Source of the DNA: Clostridia bacterium
GTDB lineage: Bacteria > Bacillota > DSM-521 > Neomoorellales > SLTJ01
Length of the DNA stretch: 53,060 nt
NCBI GenBank assembly: GCA_004347685.1
Contig: SLTJ01000006.1
Span: 1-53,060, forward strand
Direction of reading: 5' to 3'
Part shown: piece by piece, positions 1-7,654 of the stretch
Position numbering within the stretch: position 1 is the first letter of the stretch
How the letters are laid out: the number at the start of each line of letters is the position of its first letter
Translations under genes and position numbers: made by a program
Notes under the pieces: generated by a model
Databases searched by the model: none
Seen by the model: the letters and a program-made list of their open reading frames with translations, nothing else
What the model was told of the DNA's origin: nothing

Positions 1-280
1 ACAAATTCGTGTGCCTATGGATTTTTGGATTTTGCCTATGCCTCAGAGTCCGAAACCCTTGCAAATCAAGGATCGTACTTCGAAACAGCGCTAATAAATG
101 CCTCGGCACTGTCGAACTCGGGTTTAACAACCCCCTGCAAAAAATTTTTCATCTTTTACTCCCAATGGCCCTGTGGCTCCCGATGGTTACCTTTTCTGAT
201 AATCAAACCAAGGGAAGGATTCTCCTCTTGCCTGTAGAAGGAAAGGGGAAGGTTAAACCTGCTGGTAGGGTAGTTGAAGA

Positions 281-415
281 GTAACTACTCAGGCCACCGC
301 CTATCACAGCCTTTGAGCGCGGCCTCGCCGTCACTTTCGCGAAAGCTGATAACCCGCTGGTGCCTTCAGTCGTTCGCCGCCTGACCCCCGACCGGCCTGG
401 AGGCTGAGTAGTTAC
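281..415. repeat. Possible MITE-like remnant bounded by a 12-bp inverted repeat
   Basis: GTAACTACTCAG at 281-292 is exactly inverted at 404-415 (CTGAGTAGTTAC), enclosing about 110 bp with no credible ORF. Bases 1-280 hold only short overlapping ORFs without good ribosome sites, and I see no gene there. The element may be a miniature transposable element or a scar; no transposase is visible and target duplications are not obvious. Confidence 0.35.
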
Positions 416-505
416 GTTGAAGATTTTTCTACGGAGAGCGGAACAAATTGGCCGGTTTCTACGTCTATACCTTACGGAGAAAAAATCTTGAGGGAGGTTT
501 TGCTG

Positions 506-1168
506 GTGAGGAAGAAGTGGTTAATAGTTTTTGGTGCTGTCTTTTTAGCTGTTGCTCTCGCTACAGTGGGTTTTGCTGCTAGTCCAATCAAGTTAATTGT
601 CAACGGCCAGGAAATTAAGCCAGATGTTCCACCGCAATTGATTAACGGCAGGACAATGGTCCCCATTAGGTGGGTCGCTGAGGCGTTAGGCGCTGATGTC
701 CAGTGGGATGCAAAAAACCAGCAGGTAAAGGTAAATGATGGCAAGAATATCTGGAATGACCCTGTTAATGCCACGGACTCTCGAATTAGGGATGCCATAG
801 CTGTTGTGAGTCGTTACCTAAGTTACTTAATTGGTTACTCGCCGGAGGACTTAAGCAATCTTGCTACCTCCAAAGCATTAGACACCTCATCTCCTACTAA
901 AATATTGCAGCCATTTATGCTAACTGGTGAGCGTTCTGTACCACGCTTTGAAATCTTGGATGTCCGCGAGGCAGATAATAATGTTGAAATAGCAGTCCGA
1001 AGGTATGAAGCGGAAAAGCGTGATGGTCCCACCACCAGTGCCGCTTACTACGATGAAGTCTATACGGTAATTTGGGAAACAAGATCAAGTTCAGATGGAA
1101 AACAGTCGCAGGTTCCTCTTATTGACGGTGTAAAGGTCATTGGTTCAGGGAGCGGTAAAATATGGTAG
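506..1168 (+). CDS. Secreted stalk-domain (copper amine oxidase N-like) protein
   Basis: The product is a 220-residue exported protein. A basic N-terminus is followed by a hydrophobic stretch of about 20 residues ending in GFAAS, a typical signal peptide. Residues ~30-75 carry the stalk-domain pattern (LIVNGQEI, PPQLINGRTMVPIRWVAEALGA, then VQWD). This domain is common in clostridial surface proteins, where it is thought to act as a spacer or cell-wall-associated module. The remaining ~140 residues are not recognised. I chose GTG at 506 because GGGAGG lies at 492-497, 8 nt upstream; the TTG at 488 would place that ribosome site inside the gene. The gene converges on the next one across a shared terminator. 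Its role is unknown. Confidence 0.75.
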   Translation: MRKKWLIVFGAVFLAVALATVGFAASPIKLIVNGQEIKPDVPPQLINGRTMVPIRWVAEALGADVQWDAKNQQVKVNDGKNIWNDPVNATDSRIRDAIAVVSRYLSYLIGYSPEDLSNLATSKALDTSSPTKILQPFMLTGERSVPRFEILDVREADNNVEIAVRRYEAEKRDGPTTSAAYYDEVYTVIWETRSSSDGKQSQVPLIDGVKVIGSGSGKIW

Positions 1169-1174
1169 CTTAAA

Positions 1175-1215
1175 GGGAGGGGGTCTCCCTAATCAAATCA
1201 AGGAGACCCCCTCTT
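1175..1215. terminator. Bidirectional intrinsic terminator
   Basis: The stem GAGGGGGTCTCC (1177-1188) pairs with GGAGACCCCCTC (1202-1213) across a 13-nt AT-rich loop. A-rich bases precede it and T-rich bases follow, so it can end both the plus gene at 506-1168 and the convergent minus gene. Confidence 0.85.
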
Positions 1216-1226
1216 AATACTATTAG

Positions 1227-1865
1227 TTAGGGTGCAGAGATGCTAATGTCCTCATCGTACCATTGGTTAATTGTGTTAATTGAAACTCTAGTGGTATCAG
1301 GGTACTTGCCCACCCACGCGGTATCTGATGGCACCCACAGGTGCATGTCCGAAGGCGTAGCGATGAACACACTTCTCCATTTGTTGTTATTTGAGTACCC
1401 ACCTGGGTCGTTCAGAAGCAATGTAGTCAATCTCCGAAAAGCCTGACCCGTTCCGTCATACCGCGTTCCAGGGAGGTTGCGAGTAAAGGTCGTGTTCTGG
1501 GACCCAAAACTAATGTAAAAAGCTATCTGGTTATCTGCCGGAACGTATAACCTCATAAACACCTGTGTTCCTGGCGGTATACCACCGGAGGGCCAATTGT
1601 CTCTCTGCCATCCACCGTATGAGGAGCCGAAGTTATGAAATACTTCCCACTTTCCACCTCCAAGCCCATTTGGTGACGGAGCGGTATAAATTCCGTACTC
1701 GGCCCACAAACTGCCTACCTTCATAGAAAAGTAGTTATAGGCAGCTTCTTGTCCAGCTACATCTACTCCACTAATATCTCCAGAACCCGGAACAGTGATG
1801 TACCCCTCGACCTTTCGATAGCCTGTGTTTGACTCAACTCGTCTCCAATATTCATATTGCGCCAC
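1227..1865 (-). CDS. Hypothetical beta-rich protein, last gene of riboswitch operon
   Basis: The product has 212 residues and I do not recognise the family. It is rich in Trp, Tyr, Gly, Ser and Asn with alternating hydrophobic residues, suggesting a beta-sandwich, lectin-like or concanavalin-like fold; that is inference. It has no signal peptide or membrane segment. The GTG start at 1865 follows AAGGGGGTAGG, and the stop of the upstream sigma-like frame falls inside this ribosome site, so the genes are translationally close. It is the third gene after the c-di-GMP riboswitch, the holin-like gene and the sigma-like gene. A leaderless product beside a holin-like gene is reminiscent of toxins released by TcdE-type holins, but nothing in the sequence proves it is a toxin. 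Confidence 0.65.
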   Translation of the reverse strand: MAQYEYWRRVESNTGYRKVEGYITVPGSGDISGVDVAGQEAAYNYFSMKVGSLWAEYGIYTAPSPNGLGGGKWEVFHNFGSSYGGWQRDNWPSGGIPPGTQVFMRLYVPADNQIAFYISFGSQNTTFTRNLPGTRYDGTGQAFRRLTTLLLNDPGGYSNNNKWRSVFIATPSDMHLWVPSDTAWVGKYPDTTRVSINTINQWYDEDISISAP

Positions 1866-1871
1866 TAAAAC

Positions 1872-2256
1872 CTACCCCCTTACCTTATTTTGGAACAAAG
1901 ATTTCCTCAACCTGTTCAACGCTCGTTCTTTCAACCGGTGCACTACTTGTTGCGATATTCCCAAGTGCTCAGCTACCTCCTGCTCTGTCCGCTCCTCCAG
2001 GACCGTTGCCGTGATAACCTTCTGCACGGGTGAAGTACCTGGTTAACTCGTCCCTGCCCCAGGTGGTATTTGGCCGGTAGCGATGAACTGCCTCGATTAT
2101 CCAAGTCACTAGGTCGGAGCAAGCTTCATCGTAGCCCACTTGTCGGCTGTATTTCTTCACCAGCGGGACGAGGCGGTGAACAACCTGGGCCATGGCCTCC
2201 TCGTCACCACTTCTAGCCTGGTTAATCAATTCCCGCAGTTTTTGCCTTCTTTGCAC
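1872..2256 (-). pseudogene. Small sigma-70-like regulator, frameshifted
   Basis: From GTG 2256 the frame encodes a helical N-terminal part (ELINQARSGDEEAMAQVV, then LVPLVKKYSRQ) resembling the short region-2-like segment of small phage or UviA/TcdR-type sigma proteins. Around 2026-2032 the coding sense jumps by one base. In the new frame the protein continues as VLEERTEQEVAEHLGISQQV and then VHRLKERALNRLRKSLF, a clear sigma region-4 helix-turn-helix, ending at 1872. Removing one C from the ACCC run would restore a protein of about 127 residues. The unshifted frame ends at 1969. It sits directly after the holin-like gene, whose stop at 2260 is 4 nt away. This could be a real mutation, a sequencing error or a programmed shift. 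Confidence 0.7.
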
Positions 2257-2259
2257 GGC

Positions 2260-2565
2260 TCACTGGCCTCCCTTCTTCCCGCTGGCGCTGCCAACAAGGT
2301 TGTCATGGATTACCTGCCAGCCACCGATGGCGGAGGCGGCCACCAGCAGGCCGTTGAGAAAGTAAAGGGGGAGGTTGGCGGCGGCAAAATTACCCGTGGC
2401 CAGGCTGGTGACCACCACTATTCCCTCCGCCACCGCCAGCGCCAGCCAGCGGGTGGGCAGGCGCTTTAACGGTCCCAACTCCTTCAGGAACTCCACCACG
2501 AGAACGGTGGCCGTGACCGCCCCGGTCAGGGTTCCGAGAGAGGCATAGGTAAAAAGGTCTGACAT
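2260..2565 (-). CDS. Holin-like small membrane protein
   Basis: This 101-residue protein has three hydrophobic segments (about residues 8-28, 36-55 and 62-82), short loops and a basic C-terminus ending SGKKGGQ. That layout is typical of phage holins and holin-like exporters, which form membrane lesions for release of endolysins or leaderless proteins. ATG 2565 is preceded by GGGAGGTGATAACC, an excellent ribosome site, so the longer upstream reading is rejected. The gene is the first after the c-di-GMP-I riboswitch and terminator, and is followed at once by a sigma-like gene and a gene for a leaderless beta-rich protein. The holin call rests on size and topology, not on a diagnostic motif. Confidence 0.6.
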   Translation of the reverse strand: MSDLFTYASLGTLTGAVTATVLVVEFLKELGPLKRLPTRWLALAVAEGIVVVTSLATGNFAAANLPLYFLNGLLVAASAIGGWQVIHDNLVGSASGKKGGQ

Positions 2566-2582
2566 GGTTATCACCTCCCTCC

Positions 2583-2623
2583 AGGGGAAAAAGAAAGACC
2601 CGCTGGTAAGAAAGGGCGGGTCT
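2583..2623 (-). terminator. Intrinsic terminator, riboswitch expression platform
   Basis: On the minus strand AGACCCGC (2616-2623) pairs with GCGGGTCT (2596-2603) and is followed by TTCTTTTT. It lies between the c-di-GMP aptamer and the holin-like start codon, so the riboswitch probably acts by transcription termination or antitermination. Confidence 0.85.
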
Positions 2624-2635
2624 GACCACCAAAAA

Positions 2636-2732
2636 GCGCGGCAGCCAGGCTGTCGTAGTGCCATCACACAAGCACCTTAGACCCTGTAGCTTTGCGTCCC
2701 CACCTTTCAATGGGTTTGCCCTTGACGCCCGG
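2636..2732 (-). promoter_or_regulatory. c-di-GMP-I (GEMM) riboswitch
   Basis: Reading the minus strand from about 2732, the conserved GEMM core appears in order: GGGCAAACC, a GAAA tetraloop, GGGACGCAAAGC, then GGGTCTAAGG. A second stem-loop closes with the TACGACAGCC / GGCTGCC segment that docks as the tetraloop receptor. This is the hallmark of the class I cyclic di-GMP aptamer. The terminator at 2583-2623 follows at once, then the holin-like ATG. The operon downstream is therefore expected to respond to cellular c-di-GMP. Whether ligand turns it on or off cannot be read safely by eye. Confidence 0.95.
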
Positions 2733-2885
2733 TATGCGGTTGTTTGGTGGGTAAGTAAACCGCCACCTTTCTCCTTTTACCTTATAGACGTACCCTAAAG
2801 GTAAAATGTTCCATTATTACCATCAAGAACTTATCGTCTTTTTCCGACAACATTTGTGATTTTGGCTGCCTCTTTACGTGGGGCC

Positions 2886-3281
2886 TTAATCCAGGATATC
2901 CTCTTTTTGCTCGCCAACCCTCATGCTGCGGCGCAGGCCCGCCTTCGCCCTGGCTACCGCTTGGTCCCATGCCTCGTCAGGGTCCACATCCTTAAGCAGG
3001 TTGACCAACGCTTTGTTCAGCCAGGCCGCCGTGCCGGCGGCGATGCCGGCGTGGGCCAGCATCCCGGCCAACTGGTCCACGTGCGGCTCGATAACCCGCC
3101 GGATGGCGTCCTCCACCACCGGCACTCCCAGGCGGGCGGCTTCGTTACGGAGATGTTCGTCCAGGATGTTCCTGACCAGCTCGCTCATCGTTAGACCTTG
3201 AACCCGGGCTTGGGTCTGGAGTTCGGCGTAAACCTGCCTGCTAACCTTGGCCGTGATTTTTCCCTCCAGTTTGGCGGTCAC
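2886..3281 (-). CDS. Ribbon-helix-helix plasmid/mobile-element protein
   Basis: The product has 131 residues. The N-terminal ~45 (AKLEGKITAKVSRQVYAELQ, then TQARVQGLTMSELVRNILDEHL) fit a ribbon-helix-helix DNA-binding fold, as in plasmid copy-control, relaxosome or antitoxin proteins. The rest is a helical alanine-rich domain without a family I can name. I chose GTG 3281, 8 nt after GGGAGG; GTG 3290 overlaps that ribosome site. The protein fits the plasmid-like or integrative-element character of the left end. No partner toxin or relaxase is adjacent. Confidence 0.65.
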   Translation of the reverse strand: MTAKLEGKITAKVSRQVYAELQTQARVQGLTMSELVRNILDEHLRNEAARLGVPVVEDAIRRVIEPHVDQLAGMLAHAGIAAGTAAWLNKALVNLLKDVDPDEAWDQAVARAKAGLRRSMRVGEQKEDILD

Positions 3282-3456
3282 TTTGTTCACCTCCCTTGCA
3301 CTCGTCAGGTCGACCGGATGTCGACCGGGCAAACCGCCGTGGTTGAAGCCTTGGCGCAGGCTTTGCCTGCGCTGTGGTGTCTCTCTTATCCTGCATTACA
3401 TAGCTTTGAACAGCAAACCGAAAGACTGTCCCTTGTCAGTTCGTTAACCAAGGGTA

Positions 3457-3486
3457 TTGCTCCCATTCCCGCAAACGTGGTAGAAT
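3457..3486 (+). promoter_or_regulatory. Probable sigma-A promoter of coiled-coil gene
   Basis: TTGCTC (3457-3462), an 18-nt spacer and TAGAAT (3481-3486) lie just upstream of the AAGGAGGGGAGG ribosome site of the next gene. Confidence 0.5.
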
Positions 3487-3509
3487 ATGGGCAAAGGAGG
3501 GGAGGCGGC

Positions 3510-3950
3510 TTGGCTGTGGTCGAGGACGAAACCAGAAAGCAACTGGCTGCTGGCAGCGAGGAGCAGGGGTTCACCTTCCGCACCTCCTTTGACCCGTTCA
3601 ACATGATCATGCAGCAGTTGGGCAAGCTGGACGACAAGCTGGGCAAGCTTGACGAAAAGATTGATACCAAGATTGATAAGCTTGATGCTAAAATCGACGA
3701 TCTGCGCAAAGAGACCGATGCCAAGATAGAAAAGCTGGATACCAGGATTGAAAAGCTGGATACCAGGATTGACAAGCTGGATACCAGGATCGACAAGCTG
3801 GATACCAGGATCGACAGACTGGACGCCAAAATAGACACCAGGGTGGATGGCCTGCAACAGGAGTTCCGGAATTCCACCCGCTGGATAATCGGGACCATCG
3901 TGGCCGTAGCCGGGGTGGCCGTGGCTCTGGCGTCCTGGCTGTTCCGGTGA
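3510..3950 (+). CDS. Tail-anchored coiled-coil protein with heptad repeats
   Basis: The product has about 146 residues. Residues ~35-120 are an unbroken coiled coil built from near-identical 7-residue units of the type KLDTRID or KLDEKID. The C-terminus (IIGTIVAVAGVAVALASWLFR) is one hydrophobic membrane anchor. At the DNA level the units form imperfect 21-bp tandem repeats at about 3660-3840 (AAGCTGGATACCAGGAT core), so the number of repeats may vary. The start is taken as TTG 3510 after AAAGGAGGGGAGG; GTG 3516 is an alternative. Similar small tail-anchored coiled-coil proteins are common in Firmicutes and their function is unknown. Confidence 0.7.
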   Translation: MAVVEDETRKQLAAGSEEQGFTFRTSFDPFNMIMQQLGKLDDKLGKLDEKIDTKIDKLDAKIDDLRKETDAKIEKLDTRIEKLDTRIDKLDTRIDKLDTRIDRLDAKIDTRVDGLQQEFRNSTRWIIGTIVAVAGVAVALASWLFR

Positions 3951-4039
3951 ACCAGATTGGCCCTGTGAGTGAGCGGAGGTAATTTACATGTACCCCCGCT
4001 TGTTTATCGTTCCTGGAGGCTTCTGGCGCGTCCTGGGGC

Positions 4040-4376
4040 CTAGCTGTAGCGCATCCTCACTGCCTCCAGCGCTACCTGGAGGTTATCCCGGTCCAGGCTG
4101 TAAAAGGCATCCTCCACCGTTACCGGCCAGGCCAGGCTGTTGAAAAGCGTGGCCGCCAGTTTGACCAGGGCCTTTTCCCCGCTAGGCTAGACCAGGGAGC
4201 GGCATCCTTGGTCAGTTCCGCGAAGTGTATCTCTCCAGGAAAGACGTACTTGTTCAGGCTTTCCCGGTCTCCCCCAGGACGTAGAGGGCCGCCAGGAAGT
4301 TCTTCCCGCCTGTCACCCGCGCCCGCGCCTTCAGTTCGGCAAAGGCTTGTTCATGCTCCCCGCTCTTAAACCACAT
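4040..4376 (-). pseudogene. Remnant of a conserved hypothetical gene, two frameshifts
   Basis: From ATG 4376 (preceded by AAGGGGG) the minus strand reads MWFKSGEHEQAFAELKARAR, continuing to a stop about 40 codons in. Coding sense continues in a second frame (LNKYVFPGEIHFAELTKDAA) and again in a third (EKALVKLAATLFNSLAWPVT, then VEDAFYSLDRDNLQVALEAV) until TAG at 4040. Joined together these make a ~110-residue protein. The family is not firmly recognised. Two shifts in so short a gene indicate decay. Confidence 0.55.
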
Positions 4377-4459
4377 TTCCCATTACCCCCTTGCTTTCTG
4401 CTGGCCTTCCGGCCTTGGTTGCAAGGCCACCAGCGCAGGCGGACGGGCAAGGGCGGCTT

Positions 4460-5380
4460 TTAAGCCGGGGCCGGGAGGGATACCGGACCGGAGCGAAGCG
4501 CCGGGAGGATATGCTCACGGCCCGCACCCTTGCCCGGGCCGGGGTGCCCGCGGAGGTTGCGGAAACTCTGCTCCTCTACCAGGTGCTGCAGGGTCTTCTC
4601 GAAATACGCCTAGTGGTTGGTTATCACGGCACCTTTGTCCAACTGCGCTTGTACCGCGAGCATGGCCATCACCACCTGCCTGGCATCGGCGCCAAACCTC
4701 TCCGCGTAGTACCGGATGAGCGGTTGGGGGTTGGCAAAGTCAATCCGTCTGTCCGTCAGTCTTTTCCGTCCCGGCATCTCTAGATGATGATGGACTGACG
4801 GACGGACTGACGGATCTTCTTCACCTGGGTATTTTTCACTTGGGTATTCTTTGATGGCCTCACTGACCACCCCGGGTGGTCCCACAGACCATCCCGGCTG
4901 GTCTAACAGACCATCCGGGGTGTTATCACAGACCACCCCGCCTGTTCCGCCAGAACACCCCGGTTCATTCCTATCCTGTCCTCCACAGGAAGTAACAGGG
5001 GATTCCGGTAGCGGTTCCGCTGCGTCATTACCAAGTAGTTTCCTCTTTGGCCCTTGTTCGGGCACGGTGGAAGGGCGGATAAGGGTGTAAAGGTTGGAGG
5101 TTTGAAGGCCGCGGCTGTCGTACCGGGCCTCCTTGAGCAATAACCCCGCGGCAATCAGGGCCTTAATGGCCCGGTGAACGGTCCTCTGGGAAGCCCCCAC
5201 GTCTTCCGCGATGCGGGCGTAGGTGGGGAAGGCTTGGCTATCATCGTCGGCCCGACGGCAAAGGTAGATATATACTGTTTTGGCGTAGACGTTGATGTCC
5301 CGCCGGTCAAAAATCTCATTGGGGACCTGAAAGAAGTCATGGCCCCATCCTTTCTCACCTTGTCTGACATCGGTTGTCAC
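4460..5380 (-). pseudogene. HTH replication-initiator-like protein, damaged at both ends
   Basis: The main frame (GTG 5380 to TAG 4610) encodes GHDFFQVPNEIFDRRDINVY, then AKTVYIYLCRRADD and a winged-helix segment (TYARIAEDVGASQRTVHRAI). This is the N-terminal DNA-binding layout of DnaD/HTH_36-type replication or plasmid proteins. The best ribosome site (GGAGGTGACAACCG) leads into an ATG in another frame (MSDKVRK), and one missing G near 5345 would join it to the main frame. At 4610 an in-frame TAG follows AVITNH, and good coding sense resumes as AYFEKTLQHLVEEQSFRN to TAA 4460. One frameshift plus one nonsense codon suggests a dead gene. A Pro/Gly-rich linker (~residues 130-185) lies between the domains. 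Confidence 0.6.
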
Positions 5381-5472
5381 CTCCAGGAAAAATAAAGAAC
5401 GCCCCAAAGAAGGGTGTTCAAGGCAGGGCTATGCTGCTATCCTTATCTCAAAGCTGACGTATTTCCCAGTAT

Positions 5473-6382
5473 TTGGTTCAGTCCCATATTTACGCTCGGT
5501 TCTCCAAGTGGGTAAATGATTATAACTGTGCCAGGGGTATTGATTATGACCCGGTGTTGCGCGCGGTGAAGACCTCGACACCCCCGGTGGTGGACGGGCT
5601 GGTAGCCGACCCGGTATGGGATCAGGCTCCCACCCACGTGGTAAAACTGGTTCGCACCATTTACACAGCGGCGGACTGGATCGCCCTAAAGGCGGGCTAC
5701 ACTGACGCTGACCTTTACATTCAGACTGTCTGGCCCGATTCCACCCTCAGCATGACCCGGAGCGGGGCGTGGGAATGGGCGGGCAAGTGGCAGACCATAC
5801 CCGCCGCTTCCGAAAACGACAAGCAGTCGGAGGACCGTTTGTCCCTGGTCTTCAACATGACGGTACCAGACTTCAAGACCGTCAAAGGGTGCGCCGTCAA
5901 GTGCCACGACAACACTGTCATCGCCGCTTATACGGATAAGTGCCAAGAATGCTCCCAAGTACATGGAAAAAGCCCCCGAGAATTACATCGATGCCATGAT
6001 CCTGCGGCAGGATGAGATCGATAAGGGCGAGGCGATAATCGCCGATCCAACGGATGCTAATTACGCGGGCGACGCAGCGGTTGCTGCGGCATGGGAGATC
6101 TACAAAGGCTTCAATGCGGTGGTGCCGGAACGCGTTCTCCGCCCGGCTACCGGTGGACGTGGAGACGTTATCTCAGGGGCAACCTGGAGTAACGGGCTGT
6201 GGATGATGGAGATCAAGCGGGCGCTTGTCACCAATGATCCCGATGATGTGCAGTTCGATTTAGGTAAGAAACGTGAATACGAGTACAGCGTGGCTACCTT
6301 CGATAACTGTGGCCGGGGCGAAATCCCGCCCGGGCACAACACCTTCGGTGATGGCCAGTATCAGATCCTCAGATTTGAGTAA
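5473..6382 (+). pseudogene. Haem-binding EB_dh-like (ethylbenzene dehydrogenase-related) protein, truncated and frameshifted
   Basis: The first frame contains VLRAVKTSTPPVVDGLVADP, VWD and a beta-rich segment with WPDSTLSMTRSGAWEW. EDRLSLVFNMTVPDF and GCAVKCH, a CxxCH haem-c motif, follow. This matches the haem-binding domain related to the gamma subunit of ethylbenzene and DMS dehydrogenases. Near 5943 the sense shifts one base and continues as AKNAPKYMEKAPENYIDAMI, then GEAIIADPTDANYAGDAAVA, to a stop at 6382. No signal peptide or convincing start exists, although the family is exported, so the 5' end is lost. A terminator follows. In the family such proteins serve periplasmic or extracytoplasmic electron transfer; this copy is probably non-functional. 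Confidence 0.65.
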
Positions 6383-6409
6383 GATATTAATCCACGAATT
6401 GCTTCCTGA

Positions 6410-6447
6410 GTTCAGGGCCGCCTTGGAGGTGGCCCTGAACTTTTATT
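6410..6447 (+). terminator. Intrinsic terminator
   Basis: GTTCAGGGCCGCC (6410-6422) pairs with GGTGGCCCTGAAC (6428-6440) and is followed by TTTTATT, just downstream of the broken haem-protein gene. Confidence 0.85.
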
Positions 6448-6462
6448 GACCCACCATTAACC

Positions 6463-6988
6463 CTCTTGGCCCTGTGGTGGAAGAACGTGGACCTGAAAAA
6501 AGGGGTACTGCACGTAGAACAGACCCTGGAAAGGCCAACTGGTGTTCCAGGAGCCGAAGACCAAGAAATCCAGGCGGACGGTGCCCATTCCCCAGGACAT
6601 CGTACAGGAACTCAAGGCCCACAAGGCCCGCCAGAACCAGGAAAAGCTTCTGCTTGGCGAAGCCTACCAGGACAACGGTCTGGTCTTCGCCACCCCGGAC
6701 GGGCGGCCGCTGGAGATAAGGACCTTCCTGCGGCGCTTCGATAACCTCCTGGCAAATGCCGGGGTGCCCAAGGTGCGCTTCCATGATTTGCGCCACACCT
6801 ACGCCACCCTGTTGCTGGAGGCAGGCGAACATCCTAAGGTGTTCCACGAGCTTTTGGGCCACAGTAATATTTCCACGACCCTGGACACTTACAGCCACGT
6901 CCTGCCGGAACTGAAGCAGGCGGCTGCGGCCAAGCTAAACGGCATCCTTAGCCAAAGAAAAGTTCCCTCCCAGGTGGAAGGGAACTAA
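6463..6988 (+). pseudogene. Tyrosine recombinase (phage-type integrase), 5'-truncated and frameshifted
   Basis: The fragment starts abruptly as LALWWKNVDLKKGVLHVEQT in one frame. Near 6541 it shifts to another frame reading VFQEPKTKKSRRTVPIPQDI and runs through the catalytic domain: FHDLRHTYATLLLEAG (HxLR box) and LLGHSNISTTLDTYSHV with the nucleophile Tyr, ending QVEGN at 6988. The N-terminal arm and core-binding domains and the first catalytic Arg are missing, so it cannot be active. Its 3' end and terminator resemble those of the integrase remnants near 8700 and 20400. Confidence 0.8.
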
Positions 6989-7004
6989 ACCCTCGAACAG
7001 TTAT

Positions 7005-7042
7005 ACGGCCGCCATGGACCTCATCCCCGGCGGCCGTTTTTA
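7005..7042 (+). terminator. Intrinsic terminator after integrase remnant
   Basis: ACGGCCGCC (7005-7013) pairs with GGCGGCCGT (7029-7037), followed by TTTTTAT. Confidence 0.85.
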
Positions 7043-7069
7043 TGGCCCTCACCAGGAATTCGGTCATGG

Positions 7070-7315
7070 GTGCGCTCTGAAATTCCGGCTATGCCGCAGG
7101 CAAAACGGAACGTCACAATTCAGCTTACCATAGGCAGCCGCACTGCCTACGTTAACGGGCAGGCCAGAGAGCTGATCATCCCGCCTAGACCTCAGAGCGG
7201 CCGAGCACTTCTGCCTTTGAGGTTCATTGGCGAAGCTGCCGGAGCCAGTCTGGACAGGAATAATGTGTTGCAAATTTGGCCGCTGTATGGTAAAGTATTG
7301 CCGGAGGTGATCTCT
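7070..7315 (+). pseudogene. Stalk-domain fragment fused in frame upstream of antitoxin
   Basis: The open frame ahead of the antitoxin reads QLTIGSRTAYVNGQARELII, then ALLPLRFIGEAAGA. This is a partial copper amine oxidase N-like stalk domain, as in the complete gene at 506-1168, without signal peptide or ribosome site. It is probably a deletion scar; the antitoxin's own start is at 7316. Confidence 0.5.
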
Positions 7316-7654
7316 TTGGAGATTCTCACAGTAGAGGAAGCAGCTAAGATGGTAAGGATGAGCGAGTACACCTTGCGAAAATACGCGAAGAAAGGCAGGA
7401 TACCAGCTCACAAGGTCGGCGGCCAATGGCGCTTCTCCAGGGAAGAGCTCTTGGACTGGTTTCGTGCTACTGGTTCGGGAGCCAGGGATTTCTTCCCGGG
7501 TGATGGGCACCGCAAGGTAGAGTTTGACGAGCCTATAACTCCCGAAGAAGCAGAGGTAAGCGAAACGGCCTGGCAGGCCTATCTAGCAGGTTTGGACAAG
7601 GGAGAACCCCTGGAAAAAGTAAGACGGGAACTCCTGGAGGAAAGACGTGGCTGA
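7316..7654 (+). CDS. Excisionase-type HTH antitoxin
   Basis: The product has 112 residues. Residues 1-55 are a MerR/Xis-like winged helix: ILTVEEAAKMVRMSEYTLRK, then YAKKGRIPAHKVGGQWRFSREELLDW. The acidic C-terminal half (PITPEEAEVSETAW, then LEKVRRELLEERR) is where antitoxins of this layout wrap the toxin. TTG 7316 follows GGAGGTGA, supporting it over the longer in-frame reading. The gene overlaps the RelE-like toxin gene by 8 bp, the usual coupling in type II toxin-antitoxin modules, and probably autoregulates the pair through its HTH. Confidence 0.75.
   Translation: MEILTVEEAAKMVRMSEYTLRKYAKKGRIPAHKVGGQWRFSREELLDWFRATGSGARDFFPGDGHRKVEFDEPITPEEAEVSETAWQAYLAGLDKGEPLEKVRRELLEERRG

Noticed and set aside
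9..284. Overlapping short ORFs at the window start
   Set aside because: No ribosome sites, no recognisable motifs, and they overlap in different frames.
3198..3509. N-terminal extension of the coiled-coil ORF
   Set aside because: It overlaps the RHH gene on the other strand; a promoter and strong ribosome site place the start at 3510.
3660..3840. Tandem repeats as a possible CRISPR array
   Set aside because: The 21-bp units are contiguous, have no spacers and encode coiled-coil heptads.
4391..4783. Plus-strand ORF of 130 codons
   Set aside because: It is opposite the HTH gene, whose reading has clear domain patterns; this one has none.
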